Positions 52,527-62,495 are shown, counted from the stretch's first letter. The stretch: 64,000 nucleotides of DNA from Prado023 sp963777855 (GCA_963777855.1 CAVZRW010000007.1:1-64000), one strand, 5' to 3'. Notes: generated by a model not told the origin, from the letters alone. Numbers and translations are program-made.

Positions 52527-53153
52527 ATGTTCCGCAGGACCGCCGCCGCTGTCGCCACGATCGCCGCCGCCACCACGCTCGCCCTCGCCGCCCCTGCCCA
52601 GGCCAGCAGCGCGACAATCCTGGACGGCCTCAACAGCCAGGACCGCTTCACCTCGACAGAGCGCGGTGGCCTCGATGTGTTCCGCTGGGACCAGCGCAAC
52701 TGGTACGACTACGACATCCTCACCGCGGCGGTCGTCGCCAACGGCAGCCTGGTGGGCGCGGTGACCTCACCGGAGACCGAGGCCACGCTGTTCGCCCCCA
52801 ACGACCGGGCCTTCCAGCTGCTGGCAAAGGACCTGACCGGCAAGTGGTACTTCACCGAGAAGGCCGTGCTGGGTGCCATCGTCGCGAAGGTGGGCACCGG
52901 TGACGCCCTGACCCGCGTGCTGACCTACCACGTGGTCGGTGGCAAGTTCCTCAAGGCGCAGGTGCCGCTGAAGACCGACATCCCCACGCTCAACGCCGGC
53001 CAGACCGTGCGCCTGGTGCCCAACGCGTTCGGCATCGAGGTCCGCGACAACGTGGCCGCGTTCCGCAACCCGTACCTGGTGCGCACCGACATCCCCGCCG
53101 GCTCCAGCGTGATCCACTCGATCAGCCGGGTGCTCATCCCGACCAACCTCTGA
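52527..53153 (+). CDS. Secreted fasciclin-domain protein
   Basis: A 208-residue protein with a signal peptide (TAAAVATIAAATTLALAAPAQAS, written in parts: cleavage after AQA) and one FAS1 domain. The H1 and H2 regions are visible as ATLFAPNDRAFQLLAKDLTG and VLTYHVVGGKFLKAQVPLKT, and the closing GSSVIHSISRVLIP is typical. Fasciclin domains mediate adhesion or surface attachment. AGGAGG lies four bases before the ATG. A strong hairpin follows the stop, and nested inverted repeats precede the gene. Confidence 0.88.
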   Translation: MFRRTAAAVATIAAATTLALAAPAQASSATILDGLNSQDRFTSTERGGLDVFRWDQRNWYDYDILTAAVVANGSLVGAVTSPETEATLFAPNDRAFQLLAKDLTGKWYFTEKAVLGAIVAKVGTGDALTRVLTYHVVGGKFLKAQVPLKTDIPTLNAGQTVRLVPNAFGIEVRDNVAAFRNPYLVRTDIPAGSSVIHSISRVLIPTNL

Positions 53154-53161
53154 CGCACGGT

Positions 53162-53193
53162 GCTGTGGCCCCCGGTCTCCCGGGGGCCACAGC
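53162..53193 (+). terminator. Intrinsic-terminator-like hairpin after the fasciclin gene
   Basis: GCTGTGGCCCCCGG (53162-53175) pairs with CCGGGGGCCACAGC (53180-53193) around a TCTC loop, a perfect 14-bp G+C-rich stem starting nine bases after the fasciclin stop codon. No U-tract follows, which is common in actinobacterial terminators. Confidence 0.75.
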
Positions 53194-53207
53194 CATGTTC
53201 CAGACCG

Positions 53208-53414
53208 GTTCGACGGGTCCGACCCCGGCTCGGGCCGGTCCGTACGGTTCGACCCCCGGCTCGGGCCGATCCGCACACGTTCGACCCGGTTCGCCGCCGG
53301 TCCGCACAGATCGACCCCTGCCCGGAACTGTTCGACGGGTTCGACCCCGGCTCACGCCGGTCCGCACCGTTCGACCCCGGCTCCGAGCGGTCCGCGAGGT
53401 TCACCCGGTTGACG
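53208..53414. repeat. Degenerate tandem repeat of about 30 bp, seven copies
   Basis: Copies begin with GTTCGAC or a close variant at 53208, 53247, 53279, 53309, 53330, 53369 and 53399. The consensus is GTTCGACCCCGGCTC followed by GGGCCGGTCCGCAC. Lengths vary (39, 32, 30, 21, 39 and 30 bases). The longer copies at 53208 and 53330 share the insert GACGGGTCCGACC/GACGGGTTCGACC, suggesting duplication of a two-unit block. Located between the fasciclin terminator and the DUF2892 gene. An open frame continues through it in frame with the downstream gene, but a repeat-coded extension is unlikely. Confidence 0.75.
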
Positions 53415-53542
53415 GTGATCGTCGGTTGTGCCCGCTTTGCCCGAGTACACTGGGACCGCGGTCCGGCCCAGCGGCGCGCCTGCCGCCCCCGAGGCACTCC
53501 CGGGGTCACCATGGATCGACCACCGCAGCTGCAGGGGGCAAC

Positions 53543-53875
53543 ATGTTCGACCGGATCGTCACCGAGGACCACAACGTCGGCCGCGAGGACCGCCTGGTGC
53601 GCGGATGCCTGGCCATCACGCTCGTGCCGCTGGCCCTGTTCGGCTTGATCGGATCCGGCCGCGTGGGGATCACGGTGCTGGCATTCACCCTCGCCGGCTG
53701 CTACTTCGCGGTCACGGCGCTGCGCGGCTGGGACCCGATGTATGCGCGATTCGGCATGGACACCCGCGCCGAGGCGATCGACCCGACCGGCCAGGTCGAC
53801 GAGTTCGGCGAGGTGGACCTCAGGGACCCCGCCCCCGAGTGGGGCGGGATCTCGATCCTCGGCGGCCGCCGCTAG
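53543..53875 (+). CDS. DUF2892-like small membrane protein
   Basis: A 110-residue protein with two hydrophobic helices (CLAITLVPLALFGLIG and VGITVLAFTLAGCYFAVTAL), after an N-terminus NVGREDRLVRG, typical of DUF2892/YgaP-type inner-membrane proteins. An acidic tail (GEVDLRDPAPEWGGI) follows. The ATG at 53543 is chosen because upstream sequence is the tandem repeat. Ribosome-binding site GCAGGGGGCA is weak. The function of the family is unclear. Confidence 0.72.
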   Translation: MFDRIVTEDHNVGREDRLVRGCLAITLVPLALFGLIGSGRVGITVLAFTLAGCYFAVTALRGWDPMYARFGMDTRAEAIDPTGQVDEFGEVDLRDPAPEWGGISILGGRR

Positions 53876-54002
53876 CCCCAGAGGCAACTCGGCCTCCCCG
53901 CTCGGCCTCCCCGCTCGGCCTCCCCGGCCGCGGGCCGACGCCGGTGATGGCGTTGTGGACCACGCCCGTGCAACGCGGCGCGCACAGGCGTAGAACGTGC
54001 CC

Positions 54003-55493
54003 ATGGCCAGCCACGCCGCCGCACCGGTGCCCACCTTCCTGCGCGACGGGCACCCGTGGGACCTCGCCGCGCGCAAGGCGCTGGCCAGGGACTCCTCGCG
54101 CGCGCTGCGCGTGCCCCAGCCGCGGGGCATCCCGCGACCCCCCGGGCCCTCCCCCGTGCCCACGCTGCTGCGGATGCTGCGCGGCGAGCCGGGCACCGAG
54201 GTGTTCGGCGCCATCGCCCGCGCACACCCCCGCATCGCCTACGCGCACCTCGGCCGCGAGCACCTGTACGTGCTCAGCGATCCGGACCTCGTGATCGAGG
54301 TCCTTCTCACCCAGGCGCGGAGCACCACCAAGGGCCAGGCGCTGCAACAGGCCCGGGTCCTGCTCGGCGAGGGCCTGCTCACCAGCGAGGGCGACCTTCA
54401 CCGCCGTCAGCGCGCCCTCGTGATGCCGGCCTTCCACCGGGCCCGGATCGCCGGCTACGCCGAGCAGATGGTGGCCGAGGCCGAGGCCCACGCCACCACC
54501 TGGCAGCGGCGGGTCGACACCCGGGACGTGCAGATCGACATGGCGGCCGACATGGCGGCCCTCACCCTGGCGATCGTGGGGCGGACCCTGTTCGGGGCCG
54601 ACCTGACCGGGGATGCCGCGGAGGTCGGTCACGCCCTGCACGCCGTGCTCGAGGGGTTCAACCGACGGCTGCGGCCCGGTGCGCGGATCGCCGAGCTGCG
54701 CCGGGCCGCGTGGGTCACCGAGGTCGACCGCGCCAACGACCACCTCGACGCACTCGTCGGTCGGATGATCGCCGAGCACCGGGCGACCGGCGACTCCGGG
54801 GACCTGCTGTCGATGCTCATCGGCTCCCGCGACGACGACGGCGCCATGAACGACGCGCAGGTCCGGGACGAGACCATGACGCTCGTCCTGGCCGGGCACG
54901 AGACCACCGCGATGGCGCTGACCTGGGCCTGGCACCTGCTGGCCCGCAATCCCGAGCAGGCCCGGACCCTGCACGGCGAGCTCGACGATGTGCTCGCCGG
55001 GCGCGCCCCCACCGTCGCGGACCTGGCCGACCTGCCCCGGACCCGCGCGGTGGTCGCCGAGACGCTGCGCATCTACCCGCCGGCGTGGATCATGGGCCGG
55101 GCGCTTCGCGAGGACCTCACGGTGGACGGCTGGACGCTGCCCGCCGGGTCCACGGTCCTGGCCCTGCCATGGGTGCTGCACCGCGACCCGCGGTTCTGGG
55201 CCCAGCCCGCCACCTTCGCCCCCCAGCGCTGGATCGACGACCGAGGCCAGTTCGACGAGACCGCCCCGGGGCAGCCGCGCGGAGCGTGGTTCCCCTTCGG
55301 CTTCGGCTCCCGGCGCTGCATCGGCGACCAGTTCGCCTGGACCGAGGCGACGCTCGTGCTGGCCACCCTGGCCCAGGGGTTCGCGCCCCGAGCCGTACCC
55401 GGCCACCGGGTCGGGGTGCGCCCGGCGGTCACCCTGCGCCCCGACTCCGGGATGCCGATGATCCTGCGTGCACGCCGCCCCTCCGGGTCCTGA
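54003..55493 (+). CDS. Cytochrome P450
   Basis: A 496-residue P450. The I-helix oxygen-activation motif AGHETT lies at residues 297-302, the ExxR motif as ETLR at 353-356, and the haem-binding loop FGFGSRRCIGDQFA has the proximal cysteine at 439. RDPRFWAQPATFAPQRW is the PERF-like meander. The N-terminus (VPTFLRDGHPWDLAARKALA, PRPPGPSPVPTLLRML) suggests a soluble enzyme. Substrate unknown. An upstream GTG at 53997 is an alternative start. No ferredoxin or reductase gene is adjacent, so it depends on redox partners encoded elsewhere. Confidence 0.92.
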   Translation: MASHAAAPVPTFLRDGHPWDLAARKALARDSSRALRVPQPRGIPRPPGPSPVPTLLRMLRGEPGTEVFGAIARAHPRIAYAHLGREHLYVLSDPDLVIEVLLTQARSTTKGQALQQARVLLGEGLLTSEGDLHRRQRALVMPAFHRARIAGYAEQMVAEAEAHATTWQRRVDTRDVQIDMAADMAALTLAIVGRTLFGADLTGDAAEVGHALHAVLEGFNRRLRPGARIAELRRAAWVTEVDRANDHLDALVGRMIAEHRATGDSGDLLSMLIGSRDDDGAMNDAQVRDETMTLVLAGHETTAMALTWAWHLLARNPEQARTLHGELDDVLAGRAPTVADLADLPRTRAVVAETLRIYPPAWIMGRALREDLTVDGWTLPAGSTVLALPWVLHRDPRFWAQPATFAPQRWIDDRGQFDETAPGQPRGAWFPFGFGSRRCIGDQFAWTEATLVLATLAQGFAPRAVPGHRVGVRPAVTLRPDSGMPMILRARRPSGS

Positions 55494-55556
55494 GACCGGG
55501 GCGGCGGACGGATCCGGTGGGCCGGGTCGGCGGGAGTGGGCCGGGGGGGAGTGGGC

Positions 55557-56298
55557 TCAGAACGTGTTGGGCAGCATCACGACCCGCAGCACACCCACAA
55601 CGAGCAGTGCCAGCGCCACTGTGGTGAGCAGCACCTGCAGCTTCGGCTCGCTGAACTTCGTGGCCACGCTGGCGAAGAACAGCACGAGCGCCAGCAGCAC
55701 GGCGATGAGCACGAACTGCGTCGACAGCGACGAGAACCGGTCCGCGTCGGCCAGCAGCGCCTCGGCCCGGGCGGCATCCTCGTCGGAGGCCACCTGCGCG
55801 GGCACCACGTAGCTGGGGAGGTCCAGGGGGGTCCCCGGCGGGATCGTGACGGGCACCCCCTCGGGGCTGAGCTTCACACCGGACAGCCACTCGGTCTGCG
55901 CCACCGTCAGCGGCGCGGAGAACCTGTCGTCGAGGAACGCCGCCTTCTGCTCCTGCCCGGCGGCCACGGCACTGACCCAGTCCAGCCAGGTCTGGGAGTC
56001 GATGATCGTCTGCTGGGTGGCCTGCCGTCGAAGCGCGCCCGGCGTCAGCGCGGGCGATCGCGGACTCCGACTGGACGTCGGACTCCCTGCTCGACCACTG
56101 GCTGGCCTGGAAGGATGCCCATGCGGTGGCCACCGCGGCGACGCCAGGATGATCGGCCGTCCACGAGTCGAGGATCCGCTGGCGACGCTCCCAGGGAGTC
56201 TCCGGCTCGGTCGGGGCGATCCCCTCCCCGAGCACCACGTCGACGACCTCGTCGAGGTTCTGCAGCAGGCCCTCGTCGTCGGGCACCACGTCGGCCAT
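55557..56298 (-). CDS. Membrane protein of unknown function (one frame break)
   Basis: From the ATG at 56298 (GAGGAG upstream) the product reads DVVPDDEGLLQNLDEVVDVV, WERRQRILDSWTADHPGVAA and WASFQASQWSSRESDVQ, a soluble helical part, then breaks near 56050. The other frame continues with ALTPGALRRQATQQTIIDSQ, an extracytoplasmic region with IPPGTPLDLPSYVVPAQVAS, and two C-terminal membrane helices (FVLIAVLLALVLFFASVATK; VLLTTVALALLVVGVLRVVM). The one-base break is probably a sequencing indel. I do not recognise the family. Its ATG overlaps the stop of the LigD-polymerase gene by one base, so the two are one transcript. Confidence 0.6.
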
Positions 56299-57384
56299 CA
56301 CTCCTCCTCGTCGCGGGGCCGCTCGGCATCCCGGCTCGGCTGCACGCGCTTGGGCTCGCCGGGCATCTTCGGGTAGTCGGGCGGGTAGGGCAGGTCCCCG
56401 AGGTCCGTGTCGCGCACATCGCGCTCGTACCACTCGAGCACCGGGGTCAGGTCATGGGCCACGTCGTCGATCTCGGCGTGCGGATCACCCAGCTCGGCCA
56501 GCCGCGCGGGCACGGTGCGCACCGTGAAGTCCAGGGGCGTCACCTCGCGGCAGCTCGTCCCAGGTGAGCGGGGTCGAGACCGTCGCCTCCGGCACGGCGC
56601 GCAGCGACTACGCGCTGCGGATCGTGCGGTCGCGGGCGTTCTGGTTGTAGTCGACGAACACCGTGGCGCCGCGCTCCTCCTTCCACCAGTGCGTGGTCAC
56701 CCGGCCGGGCATGCGCCGCTCGAGCTCGCGGCCGATCGCGATCGCCGCGTGCCGCACGTCGGTGAACGTCCAGCGCGGCGCGATCCGCACGTAGACGTGC
56801 ACGCCCCGGCCCCCGGAGGTCTTCGGGTACCCGACCCAGCCGAGCTCCTCGAGCATCCCCTGCAGCTCGAGGGCGACGTCGACGGCGTCGGCGAAGTCCG
56901 TGCCCGGCTGCGGGTCGAGGTCGATGCGCAGCTCGTCGGGGTGCTCGACGTCGTCGGCGCGGACCGGCCACGGGTGGAACGTGATCGTGCCCAGCTGCGC
57001 CGCCCAGACGATCGTGGCGGGCGTGTGCGGGCAGACCTCGTCGGCGGTGCGGCCCGACGGGAACGCGATGCGCGCGGTGCGCACCCAGGCGGGCGCGCCG
57101 GTGGGCACGCGCTTCTGGTAGAACGCCTCACCCTTGAACCCCTCGCGGGTGCTCAGCCGGGCACCGGGCACCACCCCGCCGGGCCAGCGCTCGAGCGTGG
57201 TCGGACGGTCGCGCAGGGCGCGCAGCATGACCTCGCCGACGGCGGTGTAGTAGTCGATGACGTCGAGCTTGCTCACCGGACCGCCGGGCGCGTCCGGGAA
57301 GTAGGGCTTGGCCGGATTGCTGACGCGCACCTCGTGGCCGTCGACCTCGCGGATCACGGGCGCGCCGAACTCGTTGCTGGCCAT
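56298..57384 (-). pseudogene. LigD-type DNA polymerase (AEP primase-polymerase), interrupted
   Basis: From the ATG at 57384 this is a LigD-polymerase-family protein: PAKPYFPDAPGGPVSKLDVI, EGFKGEAFYQKRVPTGAP, ELRIDLDPQPGTDFADAVDV with the catalytic DxD, and SGGRGVHVYVRIAP. At 56608 an amber codon appears exactly where family members have Tyr in RTIRSA-Y-SLRAVPEATVS; past it the frame breaks again near 56550 and continues as VTPLDFTVRTVPARLAELGD to 56298. One substitution plus one indel interrupt the gene, more than the single indels seen elsewhere. Intact, it would add ribonucleotides at double-strand-break ends in non-homologous end joining. The next gene overlaps its stop, showing the frame was once continuous. 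Confidence 0.72.
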
Positions 57385-57495
57385 CCGCGCACGCTAGCGC
57401 CCGGCTCGCGTGGTCGCAGGTCACCCCGCGAGCCTCGGGCGCAGCGTCGTCGTGGCTCGAATGCGCGTGCAGCGTGCGGCGCCTACGGTGGGTCC

Positions 57496-57936
57496 ATGAC
57501 CCAGCGCGTCTCGTTCACCCGCCCCGACGGCTCCGCCTTCCCGGTCTCGCTGCCCGAGGAGGAGTGGGCCGCGCGCCTGACCCCGGCCGAGCGCCACGTG
57601 CTGCGCGAGGGCGGCACGGAGCCCCCCTTCGTCGGCGAGTACACCGACACCACCACCGCCGGGGTCTACTCGTGCCGGGCGTGCGGTGCCGAGCTGTTCC
57701 GCAGCGAGGCCAAGTTCGACTCCCACTGCGGCTGGCCGTCGTTCTTCAGCCCGCTGGCCGGCGACGCGATCATCGAGCTCGAGGACCGCTCCCTGGGACA
57801 TGTGCGCACCGAGGTGCGCTGCGCGAGCTGCGGCTCACACCTGGGCCACGTCTTCGCCGGCGAGGGCTACGGGACGCCGACCGACCTGCGCTACTGCATC
57901 AACTCGATCAGCGTGCGGCTCACGCCGGAGGGCTGA
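57496..57936 (+). CDS. msrB: Peptide methionine-R-sulfoxide reductase
   Basis: A 146-residue MsrB that reduces methionine-R-sulfoxide in proteins. The structural zinc cysteines are Cys60/Cys63 (YSCRACG) and Cys109/Cys112 (CASCGSHLGHVF), and the catalytic Cys134 is in LRYCINS. GTEPPFVGEYTDTTTAGVYS and SHCGWPSFFSPL are further signatures. The ATG at 57496 begins MTQRVSFTRPDGSAFPVSLP, a normal N-terminus. It is divergent from the polymerase gene and convergent with the GNAT gene. Confidence 0.95.
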   Translation: MTQRVSFTRPDGSAFPVSLPEEEWAARLTPAERHVLREGGTEPPFVGEYTDTTTAGVYSCRACGAELFRSEAKFDSHCGWPSFFSPLAGDAIIELEDRSLGHVRTEVRCASCGSHLGHVFAGEGYGTPTDLRYCINSISVRLTPEG

Positions 57937-57957
57937 GCTGGGCCCACGGCGGGCCGG

Positions 57958-58825
57958 CTACTGGCCCGGCGCCTGCCCGGCCCCGGCGAGGTCGACCTCC
58001 ACGAGGTCGCCCACCGCCTCGAACCCGAGGCGGGCATAGAGGCGGTTGCTGACCTCGTTGTCCGCGTCGGTGTGCAGCATCACCGTGTGGCACTGACCGA
58101 GCAGCTCGCGGGCCAGCGCGTGCGTCAGCCCGCTGGCGTACCCGTGGTTGCGGTGGGCCGGCGGCGTGTAGATCGGCCCGATCCGCCCGACGTTGCCCAC
58201 CGGGGTGCTCGCCAGGGGCGCGTGCCCGCCCAGGGCGACCGGCGTGCCCTGCACCTCCCACAGCCGCATCCGGGCCAGCGCGGGCCCGTCGAAGGCCCGG
58301 CGCAGGGCGTCGTGCGAGGGCTGCACGCCGAGTCCGGCCTCAGCCCCGAACGCCGCCATCCAGTCGGCGACCAGGTCGAGGTCCCCCGGCACGGCCGGGC
58401 GGGCCCGACCCTCGACGGCGGGCACCGGGTCGCGCAGCTCGCGCAGGACGCGCACCAGCTCCCGCATGTGCACGACCGCGCGCTCCCCCGCCCCGAACCC
58501 GCCGAGCACCGCCGTGACCACCTCCGGCGGACCGGCCACCCCCGGCAGCTGAGGATCGGCATCGGCCAGGTGCTCGCCGAGGGCGCGGGCGGCCGGGTCC
58601 GGCATCGGGGACACGACGAGGTGGTAGGGCGCCGTGCGCATGGCGATCCCCACGGGACCGCGGGCGTCGTCGACGGACAGCCAGAGCTCCGAGTCGTAGC
58701 GACGGCCCGCGACGACGTCGGCGGCCACCGACCCGATCACGTTCGTCAGGGCCGGGTCGGCCGCACGGACGGCCAGCGTCGCGGCCAGGAAGCTGGTCGG
58801 CGGAGCCGTACGACACGACGCGCAC
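57958..58825 (-). CDS. GNAT-family acetyltransferase (one frame break at 5' end)
   Basis: An approximately 288-residue protein with a C-terminal GNAT domain: VGRIGPIYTPPAHRNHGYAS gives the acetyl-CoA loop (Q/R-x-x-G/A) and NEVSNRLYARLGFEAVGDLV the final strands. The N-terminal half (LAVRAADPALTNVIGSVAAD, YDSELWLSVDDARGPVGIAM) is a domain seen in actinobacterial relatives. The start is the GTG at 58825 (MRVVSYGSADQ); near 58797 one extra base breaks the frame, after which FLAATLAVRAADPALTN continues. It follows chdC by three bases, so it belongs to the haem operon transcript though its substrate is unknown. Confidence 0.78.
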
Positions 58826-58828
58826 CGG

Positions 58829-59539
58829 TCACCCGCCGAGCAGCGCGTCCACCGCGGCCGGATCGGTGCGCCGGCCGGTGTAGAACGGGGTCTCCTCACG
58901 GACGTGGCGTCGCGCGGTCGAGCCGCGCAGGTGGCGCATCAGGTCCACGATCCGGTGCAGCTCGTCGGCCTCGAAGGCCAGGATCCACTCGTAGTCGCCG
59001 AGGGCGAACGAGGCCACCGTGTTGGCGCGCACGTCCGGGTAGTCGCGGCCCATCTGCCCGTGCTCGACGAGCATCGCCCGGCGCTCGGACTCCTCGAGCA
59101 GGTACCACTCGTAGGAGCGCACGAACGGGTACACGCACACCCAGTCCCGGGCGCGCTCCTCGGCCAGGAACGCCGGCACGTGCGAGCGGTTGAACTCGGC
59201 GGGCCGGTGCAGGGCCATCTGCGACCACACCGGCTCCAGCCGGCTGCCCGCCAGTGCGGCGACCGCGCGGTAGGCCTCCTGCAGCGACTCGGCGGTGGGC
59301 CCGTGCCACCAGAGCATCAGGTCGGCGTCGGCCCGAAGCCCGCCCACGTCGTAGGCGCCGCGCAGCGCCACGTCCTGCTCGGCGGCCGCCTCGATGATCG
59401 GGGCCAACGAGGCACCGGGCGCCGGCGCCCCCGGCACCAGCCGGTAGACCGACCACATCGTGTAGCGGATGACGTCGTTGAGGTCGCGGGCGCGCTTGCC
59501 CTGGCCGGGCCGCTTGCCCGACTCGCCGGGATCAGCCAC
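58829..59539 (-). CDS. chdC: Coproheme decarboxylase (HemQ/ChdC)
   Basis: A 236-residue chlorite-dismutase-fold enzyme that performs the last step of coproporphyrin-dependent haem synthesis, decarboxylating two propionates of coproheme. The catalytic Tyr137 is in CVYPFVRSYEWYLL, and His160 in MLVEHGQMGRDYP is the probable axial ligand. NRSHVPAFLAEER and GDYEWILAFEADELHRIVDL are typical. GTG start at 59539 overlaps the end of cgoX by eight bases. Together with hemE and cgoX it forms the actinobacterial haem operon. Confidence 0.93.
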   Translation of the reverse strand: MADPGESGKRPGQGKRARDLNDVIRYTMWSVYRLVPGAPAPGASLAPIIEAAAEQDVALRGAYDVGGLRADADLMLWWHGPTAESLQEAYRAVAALAGSRLEPVWSQMALHRPAEFNRSHVPAFLAEERARDWVCVYPFVRSYEWYLLEESERRAMLVEHGQMGRDYPDVRANTVASFALGDYEWILAFEADELHRIVDLMRHLRGSTARRHVREETPFYTGRRTDPAAVDALLGG

Positions 59540-61050
59540 GGGAGGTCCCCTCGACCAGCGCGAGCCCGCGGGCCACGCGTGCCGCGGCCTCGTGGGCGGT
59601 GCCCACGCAGGCGGCCACGCCCACGCCCTCGAAGGTCGCGCCGCACAGGGCCAGTGTGGGCAGGTCGCGCAGGCCGCCGCGGATCCGCTCGACCCGCGCG
59701 CGGTGACCGACCGTGTACTGCGGCAGGGCCCCGCCCCAGCGGGTGACCCGCGTGTCGACCGGCGCCGCCTCGATGCCCAGCATCTGGGCCAGGTCGATGC
59801 GGGTCAGCGCCACGAGCTCCTCGTCGGAGCGCTGCAGCACCTCGGACTCACCGTGCCGGCCGAGCGAGGCGCGCACCAGGCGCAGGCCCTCGCGCGCGGC
59901 AGCCTGCTCCAGCCAGCCCCACTTGCGGTCCAGGAAGGTCACCGCCTTGACCTGCCGGCGCTCGACCGGGGGGACGAGCACCCCCGAGCCGGTCAGCGGC
60001 GCGGTGATGTCGTCGGCGCGGTAGGCCAGGGCGATGACGGCCACGCTGGCCGCCTCGACGCCGGCCAGCTCCATCGCCGCGGCGGGGGCGGGATCGGCCA
60101 GCAGCCGCGCGGCCGGCGCGGCGGGGGTCGCCACGATCACGGCATCGGCGGCCAGCAGCTCGGGGCGGCTCGCCGGGCCCACCTCGAGCTCCCAGCCCGA
60201 CTCCGTCTGGCGCAGGCCCGCGCACGGTGGCACCGGTGCGGATGGCCACGCCGTTGCCCACGAGTGCCGCGGCCATGGCACCCGGCACACGGCCCACGCC
60301 GCCGACCAGGCCGCGGAACGGGTTGCCGCGACGGGCACCGGCTGCCTCCATGCCCCCGCCGGCGATCCGCCGGGTGGCGGTCATCAGCGAGCGCTCGTGG
60401 CGCATCTCGCGGAAGAGCGCGGGCATCGTCGCGGCCATCGACAGCTGGTCGGCACGCCCGGCGTAGACCCCGCCGAGCAGGGGCTCCACCATCCGGTCCA
60501 CGACCTCACGGCCCATCCGCGCGGCCACGAGGGCACCGACGGAGATGTCCTCGGCCAGCTCCTCGGCGGGCAGCGCCCGGTCCCAGGGGATGCGCAGCAG
60601 GCCCGGCAGGCTCATCACGTCGCTGGCGGCCAGCGAGCGCAGGTCGGTGGGGATGCCCATCACCTGGCCGCGCGGAAGGGTGCGCACCCGACCGCGGCTG
60701 TACAGGCCAGCGCGCGTCTCCTGCGGCGCCACGAGCTCGGTCTCCAGGCCGACCTCGCGGGCCAGCTGGACGGCCTCGGGCCGGCTGGCCACGAAGGACT
60801 CGGCACCCTCGTCGATCGAGATGCCCGCCACGTCGCTGACGGCCAGCTTGCCGCCCAGGGTCGGGCCTGCCTCGAGCACGGTGATCCCGATGCCCGGGTG
60901 TGAGCGGGCCAGGAACCACGCCGCAGCCAGGCCGGAGATCCCGCCGCCGATGATCGCGACGTGGGGCACGTGGTCGGGGTCGGGGTCGGCGGACGCTGGG
61001 GCGGAGCCGGCGTTGGCGCCGGGGTCACCGGAGAGTCGCTTGGCAGTCAC
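59532..61050 (-). CDS. cgoX: Coproporphyrinogen III oxidase (HemY/CgoX), one frame break
   Basis: An FAD-dependent oxidase that converts coproporphyrinogen III to coproporphyrin III. The FAD-binding VAIIGGGISGLAAAWFLARS opens the domain, with EGAESFVASRPEAV, RTLPRGQVMGIPTDL and MVEPLLGGVYAGRADQLSMA following. Near 60217 one extra base breaks the frame; the other frame continues with LRQTESGWELEVG to GATFEGVGVAACVGTAHEAA, the FAD-binding C-terminus. This essential gene is unlikely to be truly broken. GTG start at 61050. It lies 100 bases after hemE and overlaps chdC. Confidence 0.9.
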
Positions 61051-61150
61051 GGGGAAACTGTGCCATTGACCGCCCGGGCCGGCGCGGGCGGGACCCGTGC
61101 AGGGGACCGGGGGGCCACATCGGGACCCGGGCCGGAGCCTGTCGCTGGCC

Positions 61151-62360
61151 TCAGCCGCTGACCACGGAGCTGGCTGCGGGGACCGGGCCGGCGGCGTGCA
61201 CGCGGGCGACGATCTCGGTGAGCACCGCGGGGTCGGTGTCGGGCAGCACGCCGTGACCGAGGTTGAAGATGTGGCCCCGGCCGCTGCGCCGGGCCGCGGC
61301 CAGGACCTCGTCGACGTTGCGGGCCACCGCGGGCGCCGACGCCCAGACGATGGCCGGGTCGAGGTTGCCCTGCAGCGCGGCGCCGGGACGCACCCGCGCG
61401 GCGGCCTCGTCCAGGGGCACCCGGAAGTCCACCCCGACGACCTCGGATCCGGCCTCGGACATGGTCCCGAGCAGCTCACCCGTGCCCACCCCGAACACGA
61501 TCCGGGGCACGTCGTGCACCGCGGCCAGGTCCTCCACCCAGCTCAGTGCGCTGCGCACGTGCGGCAGGACGTGCTCGGCGTAGGTGGCTGCCGGCAGCGC
61601 GCCGGCCCAGGAGTCGAACAGCTGCACGGCACTGGCGCCGTTGAGCACCTGCATCCGCAGGAAGGCCCCCGCGATGCGCGCCAGCCGCGCGGCCAGCGCG
61701 TCCCACAGCTCGGGCTCGGAGTGGATCAGGGCCTTGGTGCGGGCGTGGTCGCGGCTGGGCCCGCCCTCGATCAGGTAGCTGGCCAGGGTGAACGGCGCGC
61801 CGGCGAAGCCGATCAGCGGCGTGGACCCCAACGGTCCCGAGGGCCCGGCCAGGGTGCGCACGGCCTCGAGGACCGGGGCCACATCGTCCTCGGCGAGGTC
61901 GCGCAGCTGGGCGATCCCCGCGGCGTCGCGGATCGGCTCGGCCACCACCGGGCCCACGCCGGGGACGATGTCGAGGTCGACCCCGATCGCCTTGAGCGGC
62001 ACCACGATGTCGGAGAAGAAGATGGCCGCGTCGACCCCGTGCCGGCGCACCGGCTGGTCGGTGATCTCCACGACCAGGTCGGCTGTGAAGCAGGAGTCCA
62101 GCATCGCGGTGCCCTCGCGGACCCTGCGGTACTCGGGCAGCGAGCGCCCCGCCTGGCGCATGAACCACACAGGGGTGCGCGGCGTGGCCCGGCCGTGCGG
62201 CGGCCAGCAGCAGCGGCGCGCTGGCCGTGCGGCCGGCGACCAGCGGGTGGTCGGGGCCGAGCAGGGCGGTCGTCCCCGTGGCCGGACCCACGGCGGGGCC
62301 GGCGGGGCTGCCGGTCGGGGCGGCGAGGTCGGCAGCAGCGGGGTTCGTCACGGGACACAT
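61151..62360 (-). CDS. hemE: Uroporphyrinogen decarboxylase (one frame break near 5' end)
   Basis: Converts uroporphyrinogen III to coproporphyrinogen III. The product starts MCPVTNPAAADLAAPTGSPA at the ATG 62360. Near 62190 the frame shifts by one base in a CCGGG run, after which ATPRTPVWFMRQAGRSLPEY appears, with the diagnostic MRQAGRSLPEYR substrate-binding segment. SDIVVPLKAIG, FAGAPFTLASYLIEGG, and GHIFNLGHGVLPDTDP complete the fold. Heading the haem operon, divergent from the SDR gene. The break is likely an indel in the reads. Confidence 0.92.
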
Positions 62361-62495
62361 GGTCGCATGCCCTTCCGCCCCGGCCGAGCGGACTTTCGGC
62401 CCCCGACACCCCGGTTACCGGCGAGTAGGCTTCAAGGGACCCGAGTGCGCGGTCCGCACAAGAACTGCAGGACCGCCCTCCCGAACAACCGCTAG

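Noticed and set aside
53208..53414. CRISPR array
   Set aside because: Copies differ in length and sequence and there are no unique spacers of constant size; no cas gene is present.
53165..53542. In-frame N-terminal extension of the DUF2892 gene through the tandem repeat
   Set aside because: It would add 126 Arg/Pro-rich residues encoded by a non-coding-looking repeat and begin inside a terminator hairpin.
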